64,000 bases of DNA from Rufibacter latericius (GCF_003721515.1 NZ_RJJD01000002.1:248001-312000); one strand, 5' to 3'; shown: positions 8,335 through 16,868, numbered from the stretch's first letter. Numbers and translations: made by a program. The notes: a model not told the origin generated them from the sequence alone.

Positions 8335-9108
8335 ATGAACCCCATGACCGAGACCGGGAACGTTGCCTTTACCGTTGATGAAGCCGGAGTTGCCACCATT
8401 TCCTTTTTCCATCCGTCCCATAATTCTTTACCAGGCGCTTTATTAAAAAAGCTGGCCCATACCATATTGGAAGCCGGGCAAGAGGAAAGCGTACGAGTAA
8501 TTGTGCTCAGGAGCGAAGGAGAACGTACTTTCTGCGCCGGGGCCAGCTTTGACGAACTGATCTCTATTCAGAACAAAGAACAGGGCCTGGAGTTCTTCTC
8601 CGGTTTTGCAAAGGTGATCAATGCCTGCCGTACATGCGGAACGATCATTGTAGGAAGAATCCAGGGCAAAGCCATTGGCGGTGGCGTGGGCGTAGCAGCT
8701 GCCACCGATTACTGTTTCGCCACGGAACAGGCAGCCGTGAAACTGAGTGAAATAGCGGTAGGAATAGGACCCTTTGTGGTTGGCCCGGCGGTGGAACGGA
8801 AGATTGGGTTGTCGGCTTTCTCGCAGCTGGCCTTGGATGCAACAGAGTTCAGGTCGGCGGCTTGGGCAAAAGATAAAGGGCTTTATGCCGAGATCTATGA
8901 AACCATCCCCGAAATGGATGCCGCGGTACAGGATTTCGCCCTGAAGTTAGCCTCTTACAGCCCCGATGCTTTGACTGCCTTGAAGGAGGTTTTCTGGAGC
9001 GGTACCCAGGATTGGGAAACCCTGTTGGAGCAGCGCGCAGGCATTAGCGGTACCTTGGTTTTGTCTGATTTCACCCGCAACTTCATTCAGGAATTTAAAA
9101 GCAAGTAA
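8335..9108 (+). CDS. Enoyl-CoA hydratase/isomerase family protein (PaaF position)
   Basis: Crotonase-fold protein of 257 residues, last gene of the paa operon. Its position suggests the 2,3-dehydroadipyl-CoA hydratase (PaaF) step, which is otherwise missing here. FCAGASFDELI and GKAIGGGVGVAAATDY form the usual oxyanion-hole and CoA-binding regions. Of the two catalytic glutamates of classical hydratases, the second is kept (Glu139 in KLSEIAVGIG). The first position of the GGGCE motif is glycine (Gly119). It may therefore have a different reaction or use another base. The PaaF role is inference. Confidence 0.8.
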   Translation: MNPMTETGNVAFTVDEAGVATISFFHPSHNSLPGALLKKLAHTILEAGQEESVRVIVLRSEGERTFCAGASFDELISIQNKEQGLEFFSGFAKVINACRTCGTIIVGRIQGKAIGGGVGVAAATDYCFATEQAAVKLSEIAVGIGPFVVGPAVERKIGLSAFSQLALDATEFRSAAWAKDKGLYAEIYETIPEMDAAVQDFALKLASYSPDALTALKEVFWSGTQDWETLLEQRAGISGTLVLSDFTRNFIQEFKSK

Positions 9109-9181
9109 CCTCTTGTAAAAATCTATCGGTAAGTTACTTATTAATAGTTTCTGAAATAAATGGTATAGGGCAATTCAATGC

Positions 9182-9216
9182 GTTTAGGGCCTGTTTTCTG
9201 AAAAACAACCTAATTC
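9182..9216. repeat. DGP palindrome copy 5 (end of paa operon)
   Basis: Strong copy: GTTTAGGGCCTGTTTTC, spacer T, GAAAAACAACCTAATTC. It lies 16 nt before the operon terminator. Confidence 0.85.
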
Positions 9217-9231
9217 TAATCTAAGCTTTTC

Positions 9232-9272
9232 AAGCAAAGGTCACTGCCTCTTCTTGGCAGTGACCTTTGCTT
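9232..9272 (+). terminator. Intrinsic terminator of the paa operon
   Basis: Perfect 17-bp stem with a 7-nt loop (TCTTCTT). The arms are AAGCAAAGGTCACTGCC and its complement, followed by TTTTCT. It lies between the paa operon and the GNAT gene. Confidence 0.9.
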
Positions 9273-9306
9273 TTCTGTACTTTTAACAAAAACCATCCTA
9301 CTTCTC

Positions 9307-9810
9307 ATGCCTACTTCCCAGCTTTCCCTGGAGGACATCACCATCAGAACCTTTCTAAAATCAGGAGACTTGGGCTATCTCACGTACCTCCACGGCATTT
9401 TGTACCAACAGGAATATGGCTACACCATGGCCTTTGAATCTTATGTAGCAGCGGGCCTAAATGAGTTTTACCAGCAGTACACCGATGCTCGTAATAGGGT
9501 GTGGGTGGCGGAGCACAACGGGAAAATGGTGGGTTTCTTGCTGACCATGGACCGTGGAGAGTGGGCGCAACTGCGTTATTTCCTCATCACACCGGGGTAT
9601 AGAGGCTTAGGCCTGGGCAAGAAGCTATTGAGGCAGTCAATTGAGTTTCTGGTAGAAGTTGGGTATTCGAAAACCTATCTCTGGACCACCCATGAACAAA
9701 CCCAGGCGGCTCAACTATACCGAAATGTGGGGTTTGTGCTAAGTGAGGAAAAAGAATCCGATGCCTTCGGGAAGCCCTTGCGCGAGCAACGGTACGATCT
9801 GCTTCTTTGA
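9307..9810 (+). CDS. GNAT family N-acetyltransferase
   Basis: Acetyl-CoA-dependent acyltransferase of unknown substrate, 167 residues. The central VWVAEHNGKMVGFLLTMD strand is followed by the acetyl-CoA pyrophosphate-binding motif A, LITPGYRGLGLGKKLLRQS (about residues 95-113), and the C-terminal TTHEQTQAAQLYRNVGF. This layout resembles the acetyltransferase half of MarR-GNAT fusion proteins, but no MarR domain is present. It stands alone after the paa terminator, so nothing links it functionally to its neighbours. Confidence 0.88.
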   Translation: MPTSQLSLEDITIRTFLKSGDLGYLTYLHGILYQQEYGYTMAFESYVAAGLNEFYQQYTDARNRVWVAEHNGKMVGFLLTMDRGEWAQLRYFLITPGYRGLGLGKKLLRQSIEFLVEVGYSKTYLWTTHEQTQAAQLYRNVGFVLSEEKESDAFGKPLREQRYDLLL

Positions 9811-9911
9811 TTTTGGTGCAATGGGCTAGTACTGGCTTGTTTGACTTTTTTGCATCGTTTTAAGCAAAACACTTGAAAAACATATGGTAATTAAGTAAAA
9901 ACCCTTAAAAT

Positions 9912-9937
9912 TAGGTAACTCAAAGGTTTGTTACCTA
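9912..9937. promoter_or_regulatory. 8-bp inverted repeat ending on the proB start codon
   Basis: TAGGTAAC, ten bases (TCAAAGGTTT), then GTTACCTA, where the final A is the first base of the proB ATG. The loop holds AAAGG, the only purine-rich ribosome-binding-like stretch. As RNA this hairpin would tie up the start codon; as DNA it could be an operator. Confidence 0.5.
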
Positions 9938-11028
9938 TGTCTTCGGTCTACAAAAGAATAATTGTTAAGATTGGCTCAAACGTTCTGACGCAGGAAAACG
10001 GCATGCCTGACGAAGCTCGGATGCAGCACCTGGTGGAGCAGATCTCCACGCTGAAGAAGGAAGGAAAAGAGGTCATCCTGGTCTCTTCCGGGGCCGTGGC
10101 CTCGGGCAGAAGCCTCATCCGGTTATCTGAGAAGACCGATGCGGTGAGTGCCCGTCAATTGCTTGCCTCAGTGGGTCAGGTAAAGCTCATCAACACGTAT
10201 TCCCAACTCTTCAGCCAGCATCAACTGGTCTGCGCGCAGGTGCTGGTCACCAAAGAAGATTTTAGAGATCGGGGCCATTACCTGAACATGAAAAACTGTT
10301 TCCAGGTACTGCTTCAGAACAACGTGATTCCGGTGGTGAATGAAAACGATGTGATCTCGGTCACCGAGCTGATGTTCACCGACAACGACGAACTGGCCGG
10401 ACTGATCGCCTCCATGCTCAACGCCGATGCTCTCTTGATTCTCAGCAATGTGAACGGCATTTACAACGGTGACCCTAAAAATCCGGCAAGCTCCGTGATC
10501 AAAGACATTGACAGTTCTATTACCGGGTTTTCTTCCTTCGTAACCACCCAGCGCTCCCAATTTGGCCGGGGCGGCATGATCACCAAATGCCACATGGCCC
10601 GCAAAGTGGCGCAGTTGGGCATCACGGTGCACATCGCCAACGGCAAAACTGAGAACGTGCTCCTGAAACTCCTGAAAGGTGAGGCAGAAAACACCCGCTT
10701 TCTCCCCGATAAAACAGCCTCTGGCAAGAAAAAGTGGATCGCCCATTCCGGAACGTTCGCCAAGGGAGTGGTCCGGATCAACGAAGGAGCTAGGGTTGCC
10801 CTGTGCTGTTCAGACGAAGCGAAAAGTTTGCTGCCTGTGGGAGTGGTTCACATCCAGGGTGAGTTCCAGAAAGGAGACATCGTGAAACTGGTAGATGAGC
10901 ACAACCAGCAGGTAGGTTTCGGGATTGCGGAGTACGGCTCTGAGAAAGCCTTGGAACGGCTGGGCCAGCAGAAGCAAAAACCATTGGTCCATTACGATTA
11001 CCTTTTCCTTAACCCGGAGCAAAAATAA
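9937..11028 (+). CDS. proB: Glutamate 5-kinase
   Basis: First step of proline synthesis: ATP-dependent phosphorylation of glutamate. The ATG at 9937 gives 363 residues; an in-frame TTG at 9928 would start inside the upstream inverted repeat. The amino-acid kinase domain (about 1-255) has IIVKIGSNVLT, VSSGAVASG, VVNENDVISVTE, FTDNDELAGLIASMLNADAL and the lysine-bearing GRGGMITKCHMARK. A C-terminal PUA domain follows (about 275-350: KGVVRINEGARVALCCSDEA). proA lies 80 nt downstream with DGP copy 6 between. Confidence 0.95.
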   Translation: MSSVYKRIIVKIGSNVLTQENGMPDEARMQHLVEQISTLKKEGKEVILVSSGAVASGRSLIRLSEKTDAVSARQLLASVGQVKLINTYSQLFSQHQLVCAQVLVTKEDFRDRGHYLNMKNCFQVLLQNNVIPVVNENDVISVTELMFTDNDELAGLIASMLNADALLILSNVNGIYNGDPKNPASSVIKDIDSSITGFSSFVTTQRSQFGRGGMITKCHMARKVAQLGITVHIANGKTENVLLKLLKGEAENTRFLPDKTASGKKKWIAHSGTFAKGVVRINEGARVALCCSDEAKSLLPVGVVHIQGEFQKGDIVKLVDEHNQQVGFGIAEYGSEKALERLGQQKQKPLVHYDYLFLNPEQK

Positions 11029-11036
11029 AACCCAAG

Positions 11037-11071
11037 CTTTAAGCCTGTATTTACGAAAACAAGGCTAATAG
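11037..11071. repeat. DGP palindrome copy 6 (proB/proA gap)
   Basis: Left CTTTAAGCCTGTATTT, right GAAAACAAGGCTAATAG. It starts 8 nt after the proB stop, inside the proBA operon. Confidence 0.75.
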
Positions 11072-11108
11072 CATTTCCTAGTGTAAGTTATCGATTTGAT
11101 TTAAGGCA

Positions 11109-12356
11109 ATGGACTACTCAGAATATTTCAGGAAAACGCAGGAGGCCAGCCGAGGCTTAGGGTTGCTTTCCCAAGCTTTGGTGAATACGGTTCTCAGAGA
11201 GGTGGCAGCAGAAACCCTGGAAAAGCAATCATTCATTCTCTCTGAAAACCAGAAAGATTTGGCGAAGATGTCTCCGGAAGATCCTAAATATGACCGCCTC
11301 AAACTAACCGAAGCTCGGTTGCAGGACATTGTCCAGGATTTGGAAAACGTTGCCCATCTTACTTCCCCCTTGGGAGAGCTGCTGCTCCAGAAAGAATTGC
11401 CCAATGGATTGCACCTCTCCAAAGTTCGGGTTCCGTTGGGTGTGGTAGGGGTGATCTACGAAGCCCGGCCCAATGTCACCTTTGATGTGTTCTCGCTTTG
11501 CCTGAAAACCGGAAACGCCTGCCTGCTGAAGGGGGGCCGTGATGCTGATTTCTCTAACCAAGCCATCGTCTCTGTTTTGCGGCAGGTTTTGGAAAAACAC
11601 GGGCTAAACCCACACATCGTCACCTTACTTCTCGCAGAGCGACAAGCCACCGAAGCCCTGCTCCAGGCCGTTGGCTTTGTTGACGTACTTATTCCCCGAG
11701 GAAGTCAGGGCCTGATAGATTACGTGCGGCAAAACGCGAAAGTACCCGTCATTGAAACTGGGGCAGGCATTGTGCACACGTACTTTGACCTTTCCGGTGA
11801 TCTGGAAAAGGGCCAGCAAATCATCCACAACGCCAAGACCCGACGGGTGAGTGTCTGCAACGCCCTTGATTGCCTTTTGGTGCACCAGCAGCGTTTGCCA
11901 GATCTAGGTGCCTTAACCGCACCTTTAGCTAATGACCGCGTGGAGCTCTACGCAGATGAACCGGCTTACGCGGTTTTGGAAAAAACGTACCCTTCAGAAT
12001 TGCTGCACAAAGCCAATCAGGAGCACTTCGGGACCGAGTTTCTGTCTTTGAGGATGGCGGTGAAAACGGTTCCAGATTTGAATTCAGCCCTTGATCACAT
12101 CGCCCAACACAGCTCCAAACACAGCGAAGCCATCATCTCGGAAGATCCAATTTCCATTGAAACATTTCTGAACCAGGTAGATGCCGCCGCCGTGTACGCC
12201 AATACTTCCACTGCTTTCACGGATGGTGCGCAATTCGGTTTAGGGGCCGAAATCGGGATAAGTACCCAAAAACTCCATGCCCGAGGACCCATGGGTTTGG
12301 AGGAACTCACCAGTTATAAATGGCTCGTAAAAGGAGAGGGGCAGATTAGAAGGTAA
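11109..12356 (+). CDS. proA: Glutamate-5-semialdehyde dehydrogenase (gamma-glutamyl phosphate reductase)
   Basis: Second step of proline synthesis: NADPH reduction of gamma-glutamyl phosphate. The 415-residue length is normal for the family. ALDH-fold motifs are [35 protein letters not shown] and [13 protein letters not shown]. The catalytic cysteine is Cys250 in [30 protein letters not shown] and [20 protein letters not shown] follow near the C-terminus. Adjacent to proB, it forms the proBA pair. Confidence 0.96.
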   Translation: MDYSEYFRKTQEASRGLGLLSQALVNTVLREVAAETLEKQSFILSENQKDLAKMSPEDPKYDRLKLTEARLQDIVQDLENVAHLTSPLGELLLQKELPNGLHLSKVRVPLGVVGVIYEARPNVTFDVFSLCLKTGNACLLKGGRDADFSNQAIVSVLRQVLEKHGLNPHIVTLLLAERQATEALLQAVGFVDVLIPRGSQGLIDYVRQNAKVPVIETGAGIVHTYFDLSGDLEKGQQIIHNAKTRRVSVCNALDCLLVHQQRLPDLGALTAPLANDRVELYADEPAYAVLEKTYPSELLHKANQEHFGTEFLSLRMAVKTVPDLNSALDHIAQHSSKHSEAIISEDPISIETFLNQVDAAAVYANTSTAFTDGAQFGLGAEIGISTQKLHARGPMGLEELTSYKWLVKGEGQIRR

Positions 12357-12551
12357 ACTTGTCGCCACGCTTTGTAAATCCTTTGATTACAAGGGCGTAT
12401 GAAAAATCCCTTGTAACAATTACAAGGTTTATAAACGATGTACAGGCCCTCAGCCAACTTAGTCAAATCCTTCATCAAAACTTCGGCCTAGCCCATCACG
12501 CTTTAAGGCTGATTTACGTAAAACAAAATTTTTGTACGAACCCCAGCACTT

Positions 12552-13163
12552 ATGAAAGCGCTTCTGCTGATTGATATTCAAAATGATTTTATACCCGGTG
12601 GCGCTCTGGCAGTGCCCGATGGAGATGCCATTCTCCCGATTGTCAACGCCCTGCAGCCGCAGTTTGACCTGGTGATAGCTACACAGGACTGGCACCCGAT
12701 TCTCCATAAAAGCTTTGCTTCGCAATATGAAGGGAAACAGGTTTTTGAAACAACCCAGTTACAGGGATTGGAGCAAGTGCTCTGGCCCGACCATTGCGTG
12801 CAGGGCACCCAAGGGGCTGAGTTCTCACCGGTACTGAAACTGAACAGGGTAGAGGCTATCTTCCGGAAGGGCACTGATCCGGAGATAGATTCCTACAGCG
12901 GGTTCTATGACAACGGGCACCTGAAATCAACCGCCTTGGCGGAGTATCTGCGCGGAAAAGGAGTAACCCAGGTGTACCTGGCTGGACTTGCTGCTGATTA
13001 TTGTGTGTACTATACTGCCTTAGACGCTTTAAAGGAAGGTTTTGAGACCTTTTTTATTGAAGATGCCACCCGAGCCATTAATACAGAGGGTTTCCAGAAA
13101 GCCAAGGCCGATGTTCTTTCCAAAGGAGGACATTTCATCCAAAGTTCTTCCCTTATTGCCTAA
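12552..13163 (+). CDS. pncA: Nicotinamidase/pyrazinamidase
   Basis: Hydrolyses nicotinamide to nicotinate in the NAD salvage (Preiss-Handler) pathway. It is a 203-residue cysteine hydrolase with the triad Asp8 (LLIDIQNDF), Lys106 (FRKGTDPEIDSYSGF) and Cys151 (AGLAADYCVYYTALDAL), plus a metal site suggested by DWHP (Asp46, His48) and WPDHCVQGT (His81). It converges on pncB, whose product uses nicotinate, so the two adjacent genes encode consecutive steps. The preceding 195 nt contain only a degenerate DGP-like half-site near 12500-12530. Confidence 0.96.
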   Translation: MKALLLIDIQNDFIPGGALAVPDGDAILPIVNALQPQFDLVIATQDWHPILHKSFASQYEGKQVFETTQLQGLEQVLWPDHCVQGTQGAEFSPVLKLNRVEAIFRKGTDPEIDSYSGFYDNGHLKSTALAEYLRGKGVTQVYLAGLAADYCVYYTALDALKEGFETFFIEDATRAINTEGFQKAKADVLSKGGHFIQSSSLIA

Positions 13164-13170
13164 GAAAACT

Positions 13171-13226
13171 GCCTTTCCTTTTTAAGAGCCGTTTTCTGAA
13201 AAAGGTCCATCAAACAGGAAAGGCAT
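13171..13226. repeat. DGP palindrome copy 7 nested in a bidirectional terminator
   Basis: Outer arms GCCTTTCCT/AGGAAAGGC enclose a DGP core at 13180-13215 (AAGAGCCGTTTTC, T, GAAAAAGGTCC). It sits between the converging pncA and pncB and probably ends both transcripts. Confidence 0.8.
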
Positions 13227-13231
13227 ACAGA

Positions 13232-14713
13232 TTAAGCTTCTTTGCTCTGCTCCGTTTTTCTGAGTTCAATGATGAGTTCCATCTTCATGTCGTGGAGTTG
13301 CCTTTCCAGGCCTACTTTGTAGATGTGGGGGTTAAGGAAGCGGCGGTACGTTTCATGCAGTGAAGAGAGTTGCTGTTTGGTACGCTCCTGAATGGCTGGC
13401 AAATCGGGGGAAGTGTAGACGGTCCGGCCTCCCCGGATAACTGGAACCAAAAGGTCTTCGTGGCGGCACTCCTTAGAGAAGCTTTTTTGTTGAGTAGGGT
13501 CGTTGGGGTGCACCATGGTGGCGGCTTCGTTTATCTGAAGGGGCTCTGAGTAAATCATGTCACCCACCATTACGTTCCCTTTGTAGAAGCGGCGCACCTG
13601 CAGAATGCCGGGCGTTGAAACCTTGATGAGTTGCTCCGAGAGCTTAAGTTTATATTCCCAGGTTCCACCTTGTTCCCGGATGGCGGCAAGTTTGAACACG
13701 CCCCCTAAAGCAGGCTGGTCATAGGCCGTAACCAGTTTGGTGCCGATTCCCCAGGTGTCAATGCGGGCGCCTTGAAGTTTCAGGCTTTGGATCAGGTGCT
13801 CGTCCAGGTCATTGCTGGCCAGAATAGATATCTCAGGGAAACCCGCTTCGTCCAGCATTCTCCGGCCTTCAATGCTGAGGTAGGCTAGGTCGCCTGAATC
13901 AAGCCGAATTCCTTTCAGCTCGCTGCCGTTCTCCCGCATTCTTTGGGCCACCTCTATGGCTTTCTTTATCCCTTCTAACGTGTTGTAGGTGTCCACCAGG
14001 AACACAGAGTCTTCGGGAAAAACATCGGCGTACGCCGAGAAGGCATCCTGTTCTTCGTCAAACGACATTACCCAACTATGGGCGTGAGTTCCTTTCACAG
14101 GGATGTTGAATAACTGTCCGGCCAGCATATTGGATGTGGCCCCTACGCCCCCAATGAAGGCCGCGCGGGCCGCTGACAAGGCTCCGTCTGGGCCTTGGGC
14201 GCGGCGCATGCCAAACTCCAGCACGCGGTCTCCCTGAGCGGCATCTACCACGCGGGCGGCCTTTGTCGCAATTAAGGTCTGGAAGTTAAGGATGGTCAGC
14301 AAAGGGGTTTCCAGGAGCTGGCACTGCAGAACGGGACCTTTGATGCGGAGCAGCGGCTCATTGGGGAAAACCACCGTTCCTTCGGGGATGGCGTCTACAT
14401 CGCAGCTGAATTGGAGCTGGCGCAGGTGATCCAGAAACCCGTCTTCGAACAAGGGCTGGCCTTTGCTGCCTTTCAGGCTTTTCAGGTAGACAAGGTCTTC
14501 CTCGGCAAACCTGAAGTTCTGCAGAAGGTCAAGGGCATCGGCTAAGCCGGCGCTAATGGTATACCCTCCTTTGAAAGGGTTTTTCCGAAAATACAGGTGA
14601 AAGACCGCTTCCTGGTCGGCCATTCCTTTCTTCCAGTACCCCTGGGCCATGGTGAGTTGGTACATATCGGTGAGCAGGGCAAGAGAAAGCTGGTACCGTT
14701 GGGTAAGGTTCAT
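13232..14713 (-). CDS. pncB: Nicotinate phosphoribosyltransferase
   Basis: Joins nicotinate to PRPP to form nicotinate mononucleotide. The 493-residue type II-like NAPRTase begins LLTDMYQLTMAQGYW and has FHLYFRKNPFKGGYTISAGL, FPNEPLLRIKGPVLQCQL, LEFGMRRAQGPDGALSAARA, GTHAHSWVMSFDEE, LVDTYNTLEG, IRLDSGDL and DTWGIGTKLVTAYDQPALGG. These are the canonical substrate- and phosphate-binding stretches. It converges on pncA and completes the nicotinamide-to-NaMN route. Confidence 0.95.
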   Translation of the reverse strand: MNLTQRYQLSLALLTDMYQLTMAQGYWKKGMADQEAVFHLYFRKNPFKGGYTISAGLADALDLLQNFRFAEEDLVYLKSLKGSKGQPLFEDGFLDHLRQLQFSCDVDAIPEGTVVFPNEPLLRIKGPVLQCQLLETPLLTILNFQTLIATKAARVVDAAQGDRVLEFGMRRAQGPDGALSAARAAFIGGVGATSNMLAGQLFNIPVKGTHAHSWVMSFDEEQDAFSAYADVFPEDSVFLVDTYNTLEGIKKAIEVAQRMRENGSELKGIRLDSGDLAYLSIEGRRMLDEAGFPEISILASNDLDEHLIQSLKLQGARIDTWGIGTKLVTAYDQPALGGVFKLAAIREQGGTWEYKLKLSEQLIKVSTPGILQVRRFYKGNVMVGDMIYSEPLQINEAATMVHPNDPTQQKSFSKECRHEDLLVPVIRGGRTVYTSPDLPAIQERTKQQLSSLHETYRRFLNPHIYKVGLERQLHDMKMELIIELRKTEQSKEA

Positions 14714-15056
14714 ATACTTCCATTTGAAACGTACTGTATTGCACTACGAAGCTGGCAAGATAAATCTGCTTTTAATGGGCAGTTTATTTAAGCAAATCAA
14801 ATGAATACGGGGCGATTTCCAAGAATAATCAAAAAATGCAGCAGCATTAACGATGACCATAGATCAACTTGAATCTTGCTTTAATTAATAATAACTAAGT
14901 TAAAGTCAACTTAAATTCAAATTTTGAGAATCAAATTGTAAGAATGTAAGACTATAATGTAACAATGGCAAAATACAATCGTATAAAATACCAAGCATTG
15001 TTATACATAATGCGATTTTACAATGGTTTGCAATAGGGATCTTAAAACAGGAAATC
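14714..15056. other. Divergent intergenic region, pncB / small membrane protein
   Basis: 343 nt of AT-rich sequence between divergent genes. It presumably holds both promoters. I see no clear TAnnTTTG element, no DGP copy and no stable hairpin. Confidence 0.4.
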
Positions 15057-15383
15057 ATGAAAAAAGACCAGTTATCCACCCTGATTGCCGTTGGTTTCTT
15101 CGCTGGAACATTTGTGATAGCGTTTACCTCCAATGACAGCGACATAGCCGCCCTGCGGGTTTTAGCCTACCTGGCTATCGGCTGTTTCCTATCTCTCGTA
15201 GCTATTTTCTGGGACAAGATCCTTGCCACCGGGCAGGAGGAAGGTCACTCCAAAATAGACCATGTATTATATGACGCAGAGAAATTCTCTGAAGAGTATG
15301 GCGACGTTTACGTACTGGCCGATAAGTTGAAAAAACAACGTAAGTTGTCTAAAGGCCAGAAGTTTGATGGCAAAGCTGTTTAA
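15057..15383 (+). CDS. Small two-helix membrane protein of unknown function
   Basis: 108-residue protein I do not recognise. It has two hydrophobic segments, about residues 8-22 (LIAVGFFAGTFVIAF) and 34-52 (LAYLAIGCFLSLVAIFW), then a hydrophilic tail of about 55 residues rich in Lys, Glu and Asp. It is probably an inner-membrane hairpin with a cytoplasmic tail. It has its own terminator downstream and is preceded by the AT-rich divergent region, so it is likely monocistronic. Codon use looks like the neighbours. The ATG is the first start after the intergenic region. Confidence 0.75.
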   Translation: MKKDQLSTLIAVGFFAGTFVIAFTSNDSDIAALRVLAYLAIGCFLSLVAIFWDKILATGQEEGHSKIDHVLYDAEKFSEEYGDVYVLADKLKKQRKLSKGQKFDGKAV

Positions 15384-15413
15384 AAGCATTTTCCAGACAT
15401 TTTAACTAAAAGG
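15378..15413. repeat. DGP palindrome copy 8 (degenerate)
   Basis: GTTTAAAAGCATTTTCC with a weak right half ending AACTAAAAGG. It overlaps the stop codon of the preceding gene. Confidence 0.5.
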
Positions 15414-15441
15414 TGTATGATGTAAACTCTACAAAATCTTC

Positions 15442-15474
15442 AAAAAAGCCTCTCAGTGTATGAGAGGCTTTTTT
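15442..15474 (+). terminator. Intrinsic terminator after the small membrane protein
   Basis: AAAAAAGCCTCTCA, loop GTGTA, TGAGAGGCTTTTTT: a 14-bp stem with a U-tract on either strand. DGP copy 9 abuts it directly. Confidence 0.92.
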
Positions 15475-15510
15475 GTTTTAGGCTAATTTTAACCAAAACG
15501 GTCCTAAAAG
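15474..15510. repeat. DGP palindrome copy 9 (abutting a terminator)
   Basis: TTGTTTTAGGCTAATTTT paired with AAAACGGTCCTAAAAG. It follows the terminator U-tract with no gap. Confidence 0.7.
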
Positions 15511-15566
15511 AACCCCTGAAATCAGGTATCATCCGTTATCTTCACTCCAACCCCAATTAACTACCC

Positions 15567-15929
15567 ATGCATAAAGTAAACCTAACCGAGAAACTGGCCC
15601 TTTTCACTGACCATTGGAACCCAAGAATAGTAGGCGAACTGAATGGGCAATACGTAAAACTGGCGAAACTGAAAGGCGAGTTTGTCTGGCACCACCATGA
15701 GCAGGAAGATGAGTTGTTCCTGGTGGTGAAAGGGCAGTTTAAGATGGAGTTCAGAGACAAAACCATAGACCTGCACGAGGGAGAATTCCTGATTGTACCC
15801 AAAGGAGTGGAGCACAGGCCCGTGGCCGAGGAAGAAGTAAGCGTGCTGTTGTTTGAACCGGCCTCTACTTTGAATACCGGGAACCGCGACGATAGTGTTC
15901 AAACTCGCCACCAGTTGGAACATTTGTAA
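15567..15929 (+). CDS. Cupin domain protein
   Basis: 120-residue single-domain cupin. Cupin motif 1 is visible as WHHHEQEDELFLVVKG with the metal-type His/His/Glu pattern, and motif 2 as LHEGEFLIVPKGVEHRPVA. The C-terminus is short (VSVLLFEP then STLNTGN). Such small cupins are often sugar-binding, isomerase-like or regulatory, and no substrate can be read from the sequence. It ends 33 nt before the LysR gene on the same strand, so joint expression is likely. Confidence 0.85.
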   Translation: MHKVNLTEKLALFTDHWNPRIVGELNGQYVKLAKLKGEFVWHHHEQEDELFLVVKGQFKMEFRDKTIDLHEGEFLIVPKGVEHRPVAEEEVSVLLFEPASTLNTGNRDDSVQTRHQLEHL

Positions 15930-15962
15930 AACCTTCGATCTAAAACCTAATATTTTCTTTCA

Positions 15963-16868
15963 GTGATTTCGCACAAACACGTGGTTTTCTTTGAGGTGGC
16001 CAGGCAGCTTAGTTTTACCAAGGCCAGCCAGATTCTGTACATCAGCCAGTCAGCGATAAGCAAGCAGATCAAAGCACTGGAAGACTACTACAAAACGGGT
16101 CTGTTTGAGCGGCACGGAAACTCCATTAGCCTCACGCCCGCCGGGCAGCTCCTATTCCAGAAACTAGAAGCGGTTCAGCAGATCCAGAACGACCTGCACC
16201 AGGAACTTCCGCTCATCAGCCAGGAGTTTCAGCCGCAGATTTCGCTGGTGTTGGGAGCAAGTACCACCATCTCATTGTACATCTTGCCGCCGGTGCTTTC
16301 GGCTTATCTGACCCAGTACCCACACGTACAGTTGAGCCTCCGGAACCGAAACAGCGAGAACATCCTCAAAGCCCTGCTGGACCATGACATTGATCTGGGC
16401 ATTATCGAGGGAATCAATAAAGTCAGCAATGTCACCTATACGCCCTTTCTTACCGATGAAGTTATTGCGGTTTGTTCGCACCGAAATCCTTTGAAAAAGC
16501 ATGAGCTGGAAGTGAAGGATCTGTATCAAATTCCACTGGCTATTCGGGAGGCTGGTTCCGGAACCCTGGCGGTGTTGGAGGATGCTCTGGTGCAGAAAGG
16601 AATAAAACTCTCCCAGTTGCCGGTTCGGGTGAGATTGGGGGGGACCGAGGCCCTGAAGAATTTTGTGCGCGTAGATACCTGTTTGGCGTTTTTGCCCCGG
16701 CAGGCAGTGGTGAAAGAACTGGCATCTGGTGAACTGGTGGAAGTGACCATCAAAGACCTGCATGTGAAGAGAACCTTTAATTTCATCCAACGCAAAGGCA
16801 CAGAAAACAACGCCCCGTATAAAAACTTCATCCAATTCATGAAACGTCAGTATTCCAAATCGGAATAG
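15963..16868 (+). CDS. LysR-family transcriptional regulator
   Basis: DNA-binding regulator of 301 residues. The N-terminal winged helix-turn-helix (about 1-60) reads FFEVARQLSFTKASQILYIS, then QSAISKQIKALEDYY, the classical LysR recognition region. A periplasmic-binding-like effector domain follows (about 90-295: LSLRNRNSENILKALLDHDI, CLAFLPRQAVVKEL). The start is GTG at 15963, which places the HTH at the expected distance; no in-frame ATG serves better. Possible targets are the adjacent cupin and the threonine synthase gene downstream. The effector is unknown. Confidence 0.92.
   Translation: MISHKHVVFFEVARQLSFTKASQILYISQSAISKQIKALEDYYKTGLFERHGNSISLTPAGQLLFQKLEAVQQIQNDLHQELPLISQEFQPQISLVLGASTTISLYILPPVLSAYLTQYPHVQLSLRNRNSENILKALLDHDIDLGIIEGINKVSNVTYTPFLTDEVIAVCSHRNPLKKHELEVKDLYQIPLAIREAGSGTLAVLEDALVQKGIKLSQLPVRVRLGGTEALKNFVRVDTCLAFLPRQAVVKELASGELVEVTIKDLHVKRTFNFIQRKGTENNAPYKNFIQFMKRQYSKSE

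Noticed and set aside
10168-10746. 192-residue antisense frame within proB
   Set aside because: Shadow of a clear kinase gene; no motif of its own.
12359-12574. 71-residue open frame between proA and pncA
   Set aside because: It has no recognisable domain, overlaps the pncA start, and covers a spacer with a degenerate DGP half-site.
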